Below are positions 33,716 through 43,342 of a stretch of 64,000 nt of DNA, piece by piece. How positions within the stretch are numbered: the stretch's first letter is position 1; each line of letters begins with the position of its first letter. A program made the translations under genes and the position numbers. The DNA lies in the NCBI RefSeq assembly GCF_037991315.1, contig NZ_CP150300.1:4526001-4590000 (forward strand). The letters are read 5' to 3'. This stretch comes from Paenibacillus sp. FSL H8-0079 (lineage in GTDB: Bacteria; Bacillota; Bacilli; Paenibacillales; Paenibacillaceae). The notes under the pieces were generated by a model, which did no database searches, was not told the origin of the DNA, and saw only the letters and a program-made list of their open reading frames with translations.

Positions 33716-35668
33716 TTATTCATCCTTCGTATGATCATGCGCATCGTTCAGAACATCCCCCATGTAAATGCGGATGGTTGAACCCTGATCTACCCTTGCC
33801 CCAGGCTTAGGTGCCTGATTAATCACGTATTTGCCACTGCCGGACTTCGCCAGCATAAAATTCATGTTCAGGTCTTCATACAGATCCTCGACTGTTGCTC
33901 CTGTCAGATCTGGAACTGTCACGATTTTGGTCTCACCATATTTGTATTCTTTGGCGACCTGATCCTTCCGAACAGGAACATTCATGTAATGCAGCGCATC
34001 TTCGAGGATGTTCTGTACAATTGGGGCGGCAACCACACCTCCGAACTGAATTCCTTTGGGATTATCCACTGCGGTATAGACTACAATCTGAGGGTCATCT
34101 GCCGGTGCAAATCCGATAAAGGATACGATATGCTCGGTTGAGGAATAACGTCCGTTGATGACCTTCTGGGCTGTACCTGTTTTGCCACCGACCCGGTATC
34201 CATCAATGAATGCCGGACGCCCAGTACCTTTCGCGACAACACTCTCGAGTGCTTCACGTACTTGCTTGGATGTATTCTCCGAGATCACCTGACGAACCAG
34301 CTCCGGCTTGGCTTCTTCCATCACTTCTCCCGTAACCGGATGGACCCACGCTTTCGTAACATATGGCTTGTAAAGTTTACCCCCATTGATGGCCGCTGAC
34401 ACAGCCGCTACTTGTTGAATAGGCGTAACGGATACACCTTGACCAAAAGCAGTTGTTGCAAGTTCGACAGGTCCTACTCTGGACAGTTTGAACAAAATCC
34501 CACTGGCTTCTCCACTGAGGTCAATTCCCGTTTTGGTACCGAAGCCAAAGTCTTTAATATAGGAGAAGAGCGATTCTTTTCCCAGTCTCTGCCCCAGAGC
34601 TACAAATCCCGGGTTGCATGAGTTCTCTACAACTTGCAGGAAAGTCTGACTTCCGTGGCCGCCCTTTTTCCAGCAACGCAGACGCGCTCCACCCACCTCA
34701 ACATATCCGGGATCAAAAAATTGATCCTGTTGCAGATTGACCTTTTTCTCTTCAAGCGCTGCTGCCAAGGTAATGATCTTGAATGTGGAACCCGGTTCGT
34801 AGGTCATCCAGATTGGTAAATTCCGATTGTATATCTCCGCGGGATATTGCTGATAATCGGCCGGTTCGTATCCCGGCCTGCTCGACATACCCAAAATTTC
34901 ACCCGTTTTGGGATTCATCGCTATAGCCAGTGCTGAGTTCGCTTGGAACTTTACCATGGCCTGGTCCAGTTCTCTCTCCATGATGGACTGAATGGATTTA
35001 TCAATGGTCAGCTTGAGGTTAAGGCCGTCCTTCGGTTCCACATACTTCTCGGATGAGCCCGGCATTAGCCTTCCGGCCGCATCGGACAAGTAGGACACAC
35101 TGCCATTCAAACCATTCAGCTTATCATCATATTTCTTCTCAACACCCGTTAAGCCTTGATTATCAATCCCCGTAAATCCGAGAATATGGGCTGCCAGATC
35201 ATCATAGGGATAAAAGCGTTTATTATCCTCAGCAACAACGATACCCGGAAGCTTCAAATCACGGATGCGCTGAGCTTTATCCATCGTAATTTTGCGGCCG
35301 CCGGGTTGTAATCGTACAATGAGTTCTCGTTTCTTGATGGTTGCCAGCACTTTCTCTTCCGTCATCCCCAGCAATGGAGCCAGCGCTCTGGCTGTTGTCT
35401 CAGCTTCCTTGACTTGTGCCGGGATAGCCATAATGGTCGGTGTTGTCACATTATAGGCCAGAGAGGTTCCATTTCGATCAAGGATCTCTCCTCGCTTGGC
35501 AGAGTAAGGAATATTACGACGCCAAGATTCTTCTGCTTTTGCTGACAATTCAGGGCCTTGCCCGAGCTGTACATAAGCAAGCCTGATCACCAAGGCCGAA
35601 AATAATAAAACTAAAAATACTAAACTCCATAGCAACCTGCGACGCAGATTTACGCTTGATCCCTTCAC
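33716..35668 (-). CDS. spoVD: Stage V sporulation protein D, class B PBP
   Basis: This 650-residue transpeptidase is needed for spore cortex synthesis. It has an N-terminal membrane anchor (residues 11-30), a dimerisation domain (RGEILDRNGTSLAYN), catalytic motifs STFK (Ser294), SCN (Ser350) and KTGT (Lys496), and one C-terminal PASTA domain (about 585-640). Cys332 and Cys351 flank the active site at the positions known in Bacillus SpoVD to form the disulfide switch reduced by StoA; this separates it from vegetative PBP2B. It lies directly after pbpB. Confidence 0.93.
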   Translation of the reverse strand: MKGSSVNLRRRLLWSLVFLVLLFSALVIRLAYVQLGQGPELSAKAEESWRRNIPYSAKRGEILDRNGTSLAYNVTTPTIMAIPAQVKEAETTARALAPLLGMTEEKVLATIKKRELIVRLQPGGRKITMDKAQRIRDLKLPGIVVAEDNKRFYPYDDLAAHILGFTGIDNQGLTGVEKKYDDKLNGLNGSVSYLSDAAGRLMPGSSEKYVEPKDGLNLKLTIDKSIQSIMERELDQAMVKFQANSALAIAMNPKTGEILGMSSRPGYEPADYQQYPAEIYNRNLPIWMTYEPGSTFKIITLAAALEEKKVNLQQDQFFDPGYVEVGGARLRCWKKGGHGSQTFLQVVENSCNPGFVALGQRLGKESLFSYIKDFGFGTKTGIDLSGEASGILFKLSRVGPVELATTAFGQGVSVTPIQQVAAVSAAINGGKLYKPYVTKAWVHPVTGEVMEEAKPELVRQVISENTSKQVREALESVVAKGTGRPAFIDGYRVGGKTGTAQKVINGRYSSTEHIVSFIGFAPADDPQIVVYTAVDNPKGIQFGGVVAAPIVQNILEDALHYMNVPVRKDQVAKEYKYGETKIVTVPDLTGATVEDLYEDLNMNFMLAKSGSGKYVINQAPKPGARVDQGSTIRIYMGDVLNDAHDHTKDE

Positions 35669-35761
35669 GAAAAGATCCCCCCACTCGTCCCAAAATCATG
35701 ATCTCGTTCCATTCATGAATATTCAGGACAACCGGGGGTTAGAACAAGCTGTCAGAGCTCC

Positions 35762-38095
35762 CTATGGTAGTGAAGCTCCATTTGTTGCTGGTTCATCAGA
35801 GGATTCGGATTCACTGGCAGGAGCCTTATTGTTATCTGTTTCGTCTTTTCCGTCGGTTTTACCTTCTGCTCCCGAAACGTCTGGTTCCTTCTCTTCGGTT
35901 TCTGAGGACGGATCAGAAGAGACTGGAGCCTCATCCGCTATGCCGGTGACTGCGGCTTTGGCAGTCTGCAAATTCAACTGTACGGTTCTCTGCTCACCTG
36001 CTACTTGCTCAGTTTGCTTCACCACATACCCTTCACCCTTGACCGTTACTCCCACTTTCATGAGAGAAAGCACTTCAAGAGCATCCCGGAGAGATTCACC
36101 TGTTAGATCAGGAACCTTCATCTTGCTGCTTTCTTCCGTAAGCAGATAGATTCGTTGACCTGGATTCATGGATGCTCCAGCAACAGGGTACTGCCTAATC
36201 ACATTATCACCTTGACCAAGAGTTACATAAGCAATACCTGCGCTTAGAAGTTGGCTTCTGGCCTGTTTGGCTGTCTTGCCACTCAGGTCAGGTGCCTTGG
36301 CTTGCACGACAGGCACTTCTTTTGACTTTTTGTCAGCGGTTTTAGCTGTATCCTTGGGAACTCCCATATATTGAAGAGTTTGGCTCACGATTTTTTTGAA
36401 TACCGGGGCAGCCGCAGTTCCTCCCCCAATGTTGGTTCCGTCCGGTTGGTCAATGACAACAAGTATAGCAATCTTCGGATTATTCACGGGTGCAAATCCA
36501 ATAAACGATACAACGTCTTTCGACTTACTGTACTGCCCGTTAACGACCTTCCTTGCTGTACCCGTCTTACCAGCTACACGGTAACCTTCAATATAGGCGT
36601 TACGACCCGTACCAATCGTTTGGTCTGCAACCACTTGTTCCAGATAACCGCTCACCAGTTTGGAAGATTCTTTGGAGATCACCTGACGAACAACTTTGGG
36701 TTTGATCACTTCCGTGGTCCCATCATTCGGATTCTTGATCTCCTTCACCAGGTGTGGCTCAAGTAACTTACCGCCGTTAGCAATCGCAGAGATTGCTGCG
36801 ACCTGTTGAATTGGTGTTACCTGTACAAGACCATGACCGTAAGCTGCGGTAGCAATCTCGGATTTGTAGACCAGTGGCTTGATCGGTGAAGCAGCTTCAC
36901 TCGGCAGATCAATACCTGTCTTTTTGCCAAAACCGAATTCGTCTATGTAATGACGCAGACGTTCACCACCAAGCATGTTGTAACCCAAGTTAACAAAGGC
37001 AATGTTACTTGACCGTTTGACACCCTCGAGATAAGAGATCCAACCATAGGAATGACCGTTATCACTAATCGGGAAACCGCCAATATACATGCGCTTGGAC
37101 TCAAAACTTGCATTGGGATCGAAGAGTTTTTCTTCCACAGCCCCTGCCAGTGTAACGATTTTGAATGTAGAACCCGGCTCATAGATGGATTGCGTCGCAT
37201 GATTAATAAAGTTCTTTTGATCAGGTGTGCTCCCATACGTATTAGGGTTAAAGGTTGGCCAGTTCGCCATCCCCAGAATCTCCATCGTGTTCGGGTCCGC
37301 GGCAATAACCGTCATGCTCAGTGGGTTATACTTGGCGACCGCTTCTTTCATTGCATCCTCAATGTAGAACTGGATCGTATCATCGATGGTCAGCGTGAGG
37401 TTTTTCCCGTTCTGAGGTGGCAGATAGTTATCCTGTGAATCCGGAAGTTTAATGCCTTTGGCATCCTTCTGATAATTCAGATACCCGTCTGTACCTGTCA
37501 GTGCTTCATCATAAGAGACTTCGAGTCCATTGACAGCTTTCCCGTCACGGCTCATATATCCCAAGAGATGAGAAGCAAGTGTTTCTTCAGGGTAAAAACG
37601 CTTCGACTCTTGAGCCATTACGATTGCATTACGCGCCTTATATTCATCTTGCAGTTCTTCACGCAGCTCATTGACTTTTGCGGCAAGCTCAGGACTGATT
37701 TTATATCCTTCACTGCGCACTTCACGTTGCTGATAGAAAATTCCATCTTTATTTTTGGCTGTGACCAGAGCACGCATCTCACTCTCATTTTTCCCTAAAA
37801 GGGTAGAGAGTCTCTCCGTGACAACATCCTGTATGCCGAGTTCATCGATCAAGAGGGGATTGACCGAAACCGTGTATGCAGGCGCATCGGTAGCCAAAAC
37901 GTTACCATTGCGATCCGTAATCGTACCACGCGCAGCCTTAATCGTCTGTTCCCGCTCTACCAGACCAGCCGCCCGTTCCTGCCATACACCGCCATTCACA
38001 ACTTGAATGAAAAAGATTCGGGTTACGAGTACAAGAAAAAAGAGGGTAATACATCCCCCTATTAGCAACGTGCGCATCTTTATTCTTTTTATCAT
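35762..38095 (-). CDS. pbpB: Septal penicillin-binding protein 2B (FtsI)
   Basis: This 777-residue class B transpeptidase crosslinks septal peptidoglycan. It has a membrane anchor (residues 10-30), a pedestal domain (RGTITDRNGNVLATD), active-site motifs STFK (Ser309), SSN (362-364) and KTGT (Lys510), and two PASTA domains (about 605-725). A final tail of about 50 residues is very acidic and Ser/Glu/Asp-rich, without cysteine or hydrophobic residues; it is unusually long for this family. The active-site cysteine pair of the neighbouring SpoVD is absent, supporting the vegetative role. Confidence 0.93.
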   Translation of the reverse strand: MIKRIKMRTLLIGGCITLFFLVLVTRIFFIQVVNGGVWQERAAGLVEREQTIKAARGTITDRNGNVLATDAPAYTVSVNPLLIDELGIQDVVTERLSTLLGKNESEMRALVTAKNKDGIFYQQREVRSEGYKISPELAAKVNELREELQDEYKARNAIVMAQESKRFYPEETLASHLLGYMSRDGKAVNGLEVSYDEALTGTDGYLNYQKDAKGIKLPDSQDNYLPPQNGKNLTLTIDDTIQFYIEDAMKEAVAKYNPLSMTVIAADPNTMEILGMANWPTFNPNTYGSTPDQKNFINHATQSIYEPGSTFKIVTLAGAVEEKLFDPNASFESKRMYIGGFPISDNGHSYGWISYLEGVKRSSNIAFVNLGYNMLGGERLRHYIDEFGFGKKTGIDLPSEAASPIKPLVYKSEIATAAYGHGLVQVTPIQQVAAISAIANGGKLLEPHLVKEIKNPNDGTTEVIKPKVVRQVISKESSKLVSGYLEQVVADQTIGTGRNAYIEGYRVAGKTGTARKVVNGQYSKSKDVVSFIGFAPVNNPKIAILVVIDQPDGTNIGGGTAAAPVFKKIVSQTLQYMGVPKDTAKTADKKSKEVPVVQAKAPDLSGKTAKQARSQLLSAGIAYVTLGQGDNVIRQYPVAGASMNPGQRIYLLTEESSKMKVPDLTGESLRDALEVLSLMKVGVTVKGEGYVVKQTEQVAGEQRTVQLNLQTAKAAVTGIADEAPVSSDPSSETEEKEPDVSGAEGKTDGKDETDNNKAPASESESSDEPATNGASLP

Positions 38096-38107
38096 CGGAA
38101 CACCTCT

Positions 38108-38536
38108 TTACTTACTGCTTGCTGTATTCGAGGACGATTCAGTACCTGTTGATTTCGTACTTGTTGAGCGAGGTACAAAAATGACATCCTTACCTGAAGC
38201 TTCAACGTACCCAAGTTGTTTTGCATTTTCGATGACCTGGTTATTCAAAGTTTCTTTTTCCACTTGCAGGTCTGCAATCGTCTTCTCATACCCCTTGATA
38301 TCCGAAATAGTGGACTGTGCCTGCTTGTTCAGATCATAGATATGAGCATAACGAGACATCAAAGCTCCTCCAACAAGGATCACTGCAACCAAGGTAATCA
38401 GATATAAGACCTTCTCGCGTGCCGGAAGACCCGTACGACGGGTCACCACTTTGGTGGTTTCTTTGTATCGTTGCTGGGTCACACGTTCCTGGGACGCTTT
38501 TTCTTTTACAGCGAGATTACCACGTGTATATGCCAT
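38108..38536 (-). CDS. ftsL: Cell division protein FtsL
   Basis: This 142-residue bitopic protein has a basic cytoplasmic part, one membrane span (LYLITLVAVILVGGALM, about residues 44-62) and a leucine-zipper-like external coiled coil (residues 70-110), then a Ser/Thr-rich tail. FtsL pairs with FtsQ/DivIB and PBP2B. It was identified mainly by position between rsmH and pbpB, since the family is poorly conserved. It starts 27 nt after rsmH. Confidence 0.88.
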   Translation of the reverse strand: MAYTRGNLAVKEKASQERVTQQRYKETTKVVTRRTGLPAREKVLYLITLVAVILVGGALMSRYAHIYDLNKQAQSTISDIKGYEKTIADLQVEKETLNNQVIENAKQLGYVEASGKDVIFVPRSTSTKSTGTESSSNTASSK

Positions 38537-38563
38537 ACTCCGATTCTCTCCTCCACTCTTGAT

Positions 38564-39514
38564 CTACAATTTCTCGGCTACGCGCAGCTTGGCTGAACGA
38601 GCACGTGAATTTTCGGCCAATTCCGTTTCCGTTGGAATCAGCGGTTTTCTGTTAATTAAACGCAGGGACCCCTTGCCCCCACATACACACAATGGAAAAT
38701 CGGGTGGACATGTACATTTCTCCAGATAACTGCTTAAAATCTGTTTACATATCCGATCCTCAAGGGAGTGGAAGGTAATAACAGATACACGTCCTCCTGG
38801 TGCCAGACAACGAACAGCCTGATGTAGGCCTTCTTCAAACGCCCCCAACTCATCGTTGACGGCAATCCGTAATGCCTGGAAGCTGCGTTTGGCAGGATGT
38901 CCACCGGTACGGCGAGCTGCGGCCGGTATGCCTTCCTTGATCAGTTCCACTAGTTCACCAGTCGTCTCAATGGTAGCCTGAGCTCGTTTTCCGACGATAA
39001 CACGAGCAATTCTTCTCGAAAACTTCTCTTCGCCATAGCGATACAAAATTCGAGCAATCTCTTCTTCTGGCCATTCATTCACAATCTCTTTGGCCGTCAG
39101 CATTGCATCCTGGTCCATTCGCATATCGAGCGGAGCATCGTGATTGTAGCTGAATCCACGTTCTCCTTCATCAAATTGCGGAGATGACACACCCAAGTCG
39201 TACAAGATACCATCGACCTGTGGTACGCCATCCTTCATCGGTACATCCAGATCCTTGAGTACCTGTTCCAGATCTCTAAAATTGGTTTTCACCAATGTTA
39301 CACGTTCTCCATAGGCAGCGAGCTTCTCGCGAGCATTATCCAAAGCCCAATCATCCTGATCAAGTGCGATCAGACGTCCCCCTGGACCGAGCTTGGAAGC
39401 AATCACGGAGCTATGTCCGCCACCGCCTAAAGTGCAGTCCACGTATATACCGTCCTGCTTGATGTTTAATCCCTCTGTTGCCTCTTCTTTGAGTACGGTT
39501 ATGTGGTGAAACAA
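38564..39514 (-). CDS. rsmH: 16S rRNA m4C1402 methyltransferase
   Basis: This 316-residue SAM-dependent enzyme methylates N4 of C1402 in 16S rRNA. SAM-binding signatures are [25 protein letters not shown] and [20 protein letters not shown]; the C-terminal [12 protein letters not shown] and a Cys cluster ([13 protein letters not shown]) complete the family pattern. The ATG has a GGAGGGGTG-type site upstream and lies 18 nt after mraZ. Confidence 0.95.
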   Translation of the reverse strand: MFHHITVLKEEATEGLNIKQDGIYVDCTLGGGGHSSVIASKLGPGGRLIALDQDDWALDNAREKLAAYGERVTLVKTNFRDLEQVLKDLDVPMKDGVPQVDGILYDLGVSSPQFDEGERGFSYNHDAPLDMRMDQDAMLTAKEIVNEWPEEEIARILYRYGEEKFSRRIARVIVGKRAQATIETTGELVELIKEGIPAAARRTGGHPAKRSFQALRIAVNDELGAFEEGLHQAVRCLAPGGRVSVITFHSLEDRICKQILSSYLEKCTCPPDFPLCVCGGKGSLRLINRKPLIPTETELAENSRARSAKLRVAEKL

Positions 39515-39532
39515 CCTGCACCCCTCCTGACT

Positions 39533-39970
39533 TTATAAATCAAAATTAAAATCGACCAGCTTTTCGGCAATGTCGTTGAATGCTTCTTCGGATTGATTGA
39601 AATAACTCTCCCATATGCCTTTGCTCCAAATCTCCACCCGGTTCGACACGCCAAGAACTACACAATCCTTGTCCAGCTTGGCATACTCTCTTAAATTGCC
39701 CGGCAGATTTACCCTGCCCTGTTTGTCCAGTTCACATTCGGTTGCACCCGAGAAAAAAAATCGGGTAAACGCACGTGCATCAGATTTCATCAATGGCAGT
39801 GCTTTGAGCTTCTGTTCCATGACCCCCCACTCCTCCATGGGGTACACGAAAAGACACTGGTCCAAACCCCGTGTGACAACGAAAGAAGGTCCCAGAGATT
39901 CGCGGAATTTAGCCGGAATGATAACCCGACCCTTATCATCAATGCTATGTTGGAACTCCCCCATAAACAT
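39533..39970 (-). CDS. mraZ: Transcriptional regulator MraZ
   Basis: This 145-residue protein of two SpoVT/AbrB-like DNA-binding domains ([35 protein letters not shown]) represses its own dcw operon by binding GTGG-type direct repeats (family knowledge). The frame extends to a GTG at 39982, but GAGGAG is only 3 nt from that codon and 11 nt from the ATG at 39970, which also gives the canonical MraZ N-terminus. It is the first gene of the division and wall cluster, with its own operator just upstream. Confidence 0.95.
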   Translation of the reverse strand: MFMGEFQHSIDDKGRVIIPAKFRESLGPSFVVTRGLDQCLFVYPMEEWGVMEQKLKALPLMKSDARAFTRFFFSGATECELDKQGRVNLPGNLREYAKLDKDCVVLGVSNRVEIWSKGIWESYFNQSEEAFNDIAEKLVDFNFDL

Positions 39971-39997
39971 TGGCCCACTCACTCCTCACCTGTTTCT

Positions 39998-40034
39998 CCC
40001 ACTTTGCCCCACTTTCCACCACCTAAGCATAATA
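39998..40034 (-). promoter_or_regulatory. mraZ promoter and MraZ operator repeats
   Basis: On the minus strand three pentamers, GTGGT (40018-40022), GTGGG (40008-40012) and GTGGG (39998-40002), recur at exactly 10-nt spacing; a degenerate fourth (CAGGT) follows at 39988-39992. A -10 element TATTAT lies at 40029-40034, so the repeats cover the transcription start. This is the known MraZ box layout. Confidence 0.75.
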
Positions 40035-40093
40035 GATTCGCACAAAAAAATCAAAACCCTTCTTGCATTCTTTGATTTTTTGTTTTTTTAGCA

Positions 40094-40137
40094 TAAAAAA
40101 ACGTCTTTGATCCTGTCACTCAGGATCAAAGACGTTT
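40094..40137 (-). terminator. ahcY terminator
   Basis: A perfect 17-bp stem, AAACGTCTTTGATCCTG (40099-40115) and its complement (40121-40137), with a TCACT loop is followed on the minus strand by a T run. It insulates the dcw cluster from ahcY and bshC. Confidence 0.92.
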
Positions 40138-40242
40138 CCCGTATACGGGCAATCGTATGTCTACCGCACATGAGCCATATCATCAATAAACCATTCTATA
40201 CCTTTTGAATCATTTCATCAGCTTGTAATTATTGGATAGTGC

Positions 40243-41508
40243 TTAAAATTTCCAGCTATCCAGGTATCTTTCCTGTTCTGCTGACAAGGAATCAATGCCA
40301 ATATTCAGGCTTTCAAGTTTATAGCTGGCAACCTGTTGGTCGATATCATAAGGTACATTAACAACGTTTTTACCTAGTTCAGCATAATTTTCACTCACAT
40401 AACGCAGACCAAGCGCCTGTAGAGCAAACGTCGTATCCATGATTTCGGCAGGGTGACCATCTGCTGCACCCAGGTTCACCAGACGACCCTCTGCAAGAAG
40501 GTACATTTTACGACCATCTTTGAAACGATATTCCTCAATATTGCGGCGAACTGTGCGAATTGATTCCGAACGTCTAGCCAGTTCAGGTTTATTCACTTCA
40601 ACATCAAAGTGACCTGCATTGCTCAGGATTGCTCCGTCCTTCATCACATCGTAATGTTCACCCGTGATAACATCCTTATTACCTGTAACTGCGATAAAGA
40701 AATCGCCCAACTTGGCAGCTTCCACCATCGTCATGACCCGGAATCCGTCCATGTGTGCTTCTACCGCTTTGATTGGATCAATCTCGGTTACGATCACATT
40801 TGCTCCAAGACCTTTGGCGCGCATTGCTACCCCTTTACCACACCAGCCATATCCGGCTACTACTACATTTTTCCCTGCTATAACCAGATTGGTTGTACGA
40901 ATAATACCGTCAAATGCGGATTGACCTGTGCCATAACGATTATCAAACAGATATTTGCAGTATGCGTCATTAACTGCCACCATCGGGAATTTCAATTGGC
41001 CTTCTTTCGCCAACGCTTTCAAACGAATAATGCCCGTTGTCGTTTCTTCTGCTCCTCCGCGAATCGTCGCTGCGAGGTCAGGACGCTCGGATGCAATAAT
41101 GGTTGCGAAGTCTCCGCCATCATCAATAATGAGATCAGGTTTCACCTCAAGTGCACGAAGCTGCAGTGATTTGAATTCCGCAGGTTCCGGGTTGTACTTC
41201 GCATATACGGTAACGCCATCCTCTACCAATGCTGCGCATACATCATCTTGTGTAGACAATGGGTTACTGTGCGTAATCGTTACTTCTGCCCCGCCGGCTT
41301 GGATCACTTTTGCCAAGTAAGCTGTTTTTGCCTCCAGATGAAGACAAATAGCAACCTTCAAACCTTTAAAAGGAAGATCCTGTTCAAACTGGCGACGAAT
41401 ACGGTTCAATACCGGCATGTGCGCCTCTACCCAATCAATTTTCAAATGACCCTCTGAAGCGAGTCCCATATCTTTAACAATACTGTTTTGCAATGCAGGT
41501 GTAGTCAT
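40243..41508 (-). CDS. ahcY: Adenosylhomocysteinase
   Basis: This 421-residue NAD-dependent hydrolase splits S-adenosylhomocysteine into adenosine and homocysteine, relieving methyltransferase inhibition. The NAD site is VAGYGWCGKGVAMRAKGLG with VTEIDPIKAVEA; substrate residues are in VNDAYCKYLFDNRYGTGQS and EMIDT-like C-terminal GHPAEIMDTTFALQ. It follows bshC by 45 nt and is probably cotranscribed. Many Firmicutes use the Pfs/LuxS route instead, so SahH here is worth noting. Confidence 0.95.
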   Translation of the reverse strand: MTTPALQNSIVKDMGLASEGHLKIDWVEAHMPVLNRIRRQFEQDLPFKGLKVAICLHLEAKTAYLAKVIQAGGAEVTITHSNPLSTQDDVCAALVEDGVTVYAKYNPEPAEFKSLQLRALEVKPDLIIDDGGDFATIIASERPDLAATIRGGAEETTTGIIRLKALAKEGQLKFPMVAVNDAYCKYLFDNRYGTGQSAFDGIIRTTNLVIAGKNVVVAGYGWCGKGVAMRAKGLGANVIVTEIDPIKAVEAHMDGFRVMTMVEAAKLGDFFIAVTGNKDVITGEHYDVMKDGAILSNAGHFDVEVNKPELARRSESIRTVRRNIEEYRFKDGRKMYLLAEGRLVNLGAADGHPAEIMDTTFALQALGLRYVSENYAELGKNVVNVPYDIDQQVASYKLESLNIGIDSLSAEQERYLDSWKF

Positions 41509-41553
41509 TTCACGTCCTCCTCGTTTATGTGTTTCTTCTATTATAAAGGGTCT

Positions 41554-43185
41554 CTACAGTGCAATAACCTTGTGCTCTCCACGGAATTCGCTTGAAGCCT
41601 TAATCAGTTCATCGATCCACTCGGTGCCATAACGATTCAGGTAAAAGAGTGCATTATGTACTCTTTCCTGCGGTTTGCCCGTCGGGAATAGAGAGTTTTG
41701 AATGCCGTTCCAATGCCTTAGACTTACATTATGTTTATCTTCAATGGCTTTGTGAGTCTGCTGCTTGAGATACTGCATTTGCTCGTTAATTTTACTCAAG
41801 TTGGTATCTCCAATTCGTTCCAACCCCGGATGAATCTCCGATATCTCATCCAACAATGGACCATACAGATCCAAAAACGCTTCTTGAGCCTTGGAAAATT
41901 GTTCCTCTACCTGGAATGTCTCCTGCTGTGCGAGCCACTGTTCCTTCTTGTCTTCCATATGATATTGAACATCCTGAAAAGAAAGTCCATATTGCTTCAT
42001 ATGTTTATCATGAATATCTTCCATAACGGTGAAAGACAAGCGTGGCAACAAAATAGGCATTTGCAGTCCGAACTGACGGAACGCTTCGCGAGTCAAACCC
42101 CAATATGAAATTTCACCTTGACCCAAAATAACAGCGGCTACTGGTAGAACGGAATCCTGCATCAATGGCCGCGTCAATACGTTGTTACTGAAGCGCTCGG
42201 GATGTTCTTCCAGTTCCTGAAGCAGACGCTCCTCTGTGAAAGAAACCAGCCCTTTACGATCACCATACAAGCCATCCTTAAGCAGCAAAAGCAAACGTGT
42301 GCCTTCATGAATATAAAACAGATTGGCTCCATCCTCAGCCACTTCGGCAGGCATAGCATAACCAGCTTGTTGTACCAACGAAGATCCTTGTGTGTAAGCG
42401 TTACGTAACACTTCATTTTGTCGGATGAGCCGTTCAAATACGGGCTGTTCCAGCCTGCGTAAGTCCGGATCTGATGCATCCATTAGTACAAGTCCACTGC
42501 TGGCAAACAAAGCGGATATCATGCGGGCAAAGGCATCACTCAGATTCGAACTGGATTGATGGATCTCAGTAATGCATTTCATCAATCCTGGTTTATGTAT
42601 CGTATCAGGCAACAGATGTTCAACCTGCTCGAGTACACTCATCCACTGCTGCGTATCCACATGAACATTACTCACAGAATCCCTTCCTGTGAATCGTCCT
42701 TGCAACTTGACTTTCTTCATGTCTCCCTGGTGATCAGGCAGATACGTATGGTTAACTTCATCCCAGTCATGGTCTTCACCCGCGATCCAGAATACTGGAA
42801 CTACCGGGCGTTGAAGTCTTTCTTCGGCTTCACGCGCAGCTGCCACTACGCTGGCGGCTTTGTATATGACAAACAGTGGTCCGGTTAGCAAACCACTTTG
42901 CTGTCCTCCTGTAACCACCAATGCACCTTGTTCTGCAAGACGTGTGATAGACGCATGAACCTCTCCATGGTCGTTCACCCGTTTATTATATATACGTAAA
43001 TACTCTGCCAGATCAAGACGATCAATACGTGTGTTTTCCGATTGGTCCAGCCACTCGGCACGTGCCTGAAGTCCTGATTCCCAGCGAATGTCATACTCGT
43101 AAAGGACACGCGCAGCATCTCTTGAACAGATATAATCTTCTGCAAGTCTTGATCCGCTGCGGAGTGCCTCGGTAATACCGTTCAT
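41554..43185 (-). CDS. bshC: Bacillithiol biosynthesis cysteine-adding enzyme
   Basis: This 543-residue protein adds cysteine to GlcN-malate in the last step of bacillithiol synthesis. It was recognised from its full length and family blocks: VVTGGQQSGLLTGPLFVIYKA, VPVFWIAGEDHDWDEVNH (both hinge on nucleotide-like binding) and ILGQGEISYWG. Bacillus has bshC (yllA) just upstream of mraZ; here ahcY separates them. It has its own promoter next to the opp terminator. Confidence 0.93.
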   Translation of the reverse strand: MNGITEALRSGSRLAEDYICSRDAARVLYEYDIRWESGLQARAEWLDQSENTRIDRLDLAEYLRIYNKRVNDHGEVHASITRLAEQGALVVTGGQQSGLLTGPLFVIYKAASVVAAAREAEERLQRPVVPVFWIAGEDHDWDEVNHTYLPDHQGDMKKVKLQGRFTGRDSVSNVHVDTQQWMSVLEQVEHLLPDTIHKPGLMKCITEIHQSSSNLSDAFARMISALFASSGLVLMDASDPDLRRLEQPVFERLIRQNEVLRNAYTQGSSLVQQAGYAMPAEVAEDGANLFYIHEGTRLLLLLKDGLYGDRKGLVSFTEERLLQELEEHPERFSNNVLTRPLMQDSVLPVAAVILGQGEISYWGLTREAFRQFGLQMPILLPRLSFTVMEDIHDKHMKQYGLSFQDVQYHMEDKKEQWLAQQETFQVEEQFSKAQEAFLDLYGPLLDEISEIHPGLERIGDTNLSKINEQMQYLKQQTHKAIEDKHNVSLRHWNGIQNSLFPTGKPQERVHNALFYLNRYGTEWIDELIKASSEFRGEHKVIAL

Positions 43186-43224
43186 GAGGTCTGCCTCCTA
43201 TTCTGCTTCAAAGAGCCTTTCTTG

Positions 43225-43254
43225 ATTGTACCGAATTCAGGGGCGCTTCGTCAA
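43225..43254 (-). promoter_or_regulatory. Sigma-A promoter of bshC-ahcY
   Basis: TTGACG (43249-43254), an 18-nt spacer and TACAAT (43225-43230) on the minus strand, about 40 nt before the bshC start. Confidence 0.6.
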
Positions 43255-43270
43255 AAGAAAGTAATTAAAA

Positions 43271-43300
43271 AACGAAAAAAACCGCCGAACGAGTCGGCGG
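43271..43300 (-). terminator. Terminator of the opp operon
   Basis: The stem CCGCCGA (43282-43288) with TCGGCGG (43294-43300) and an ACGAG loop is followed on the minus strand by a T run. It lies 42 nt after the last opp gene. Confidence 0.88.
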
Positions 43301-43342
43301 CACATAATACATCAATAATAGCATATCACTTTAATATTTCTA

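Noticed and set aside
41515..41560. TATAAT-like promoter between bshC and ahcY
   Set aside because: TATAAT is present at the bshC end, but the nearest TTGCAC lies only 13 nt away and nothing else fits, so I treat the genes as cotranscribed.
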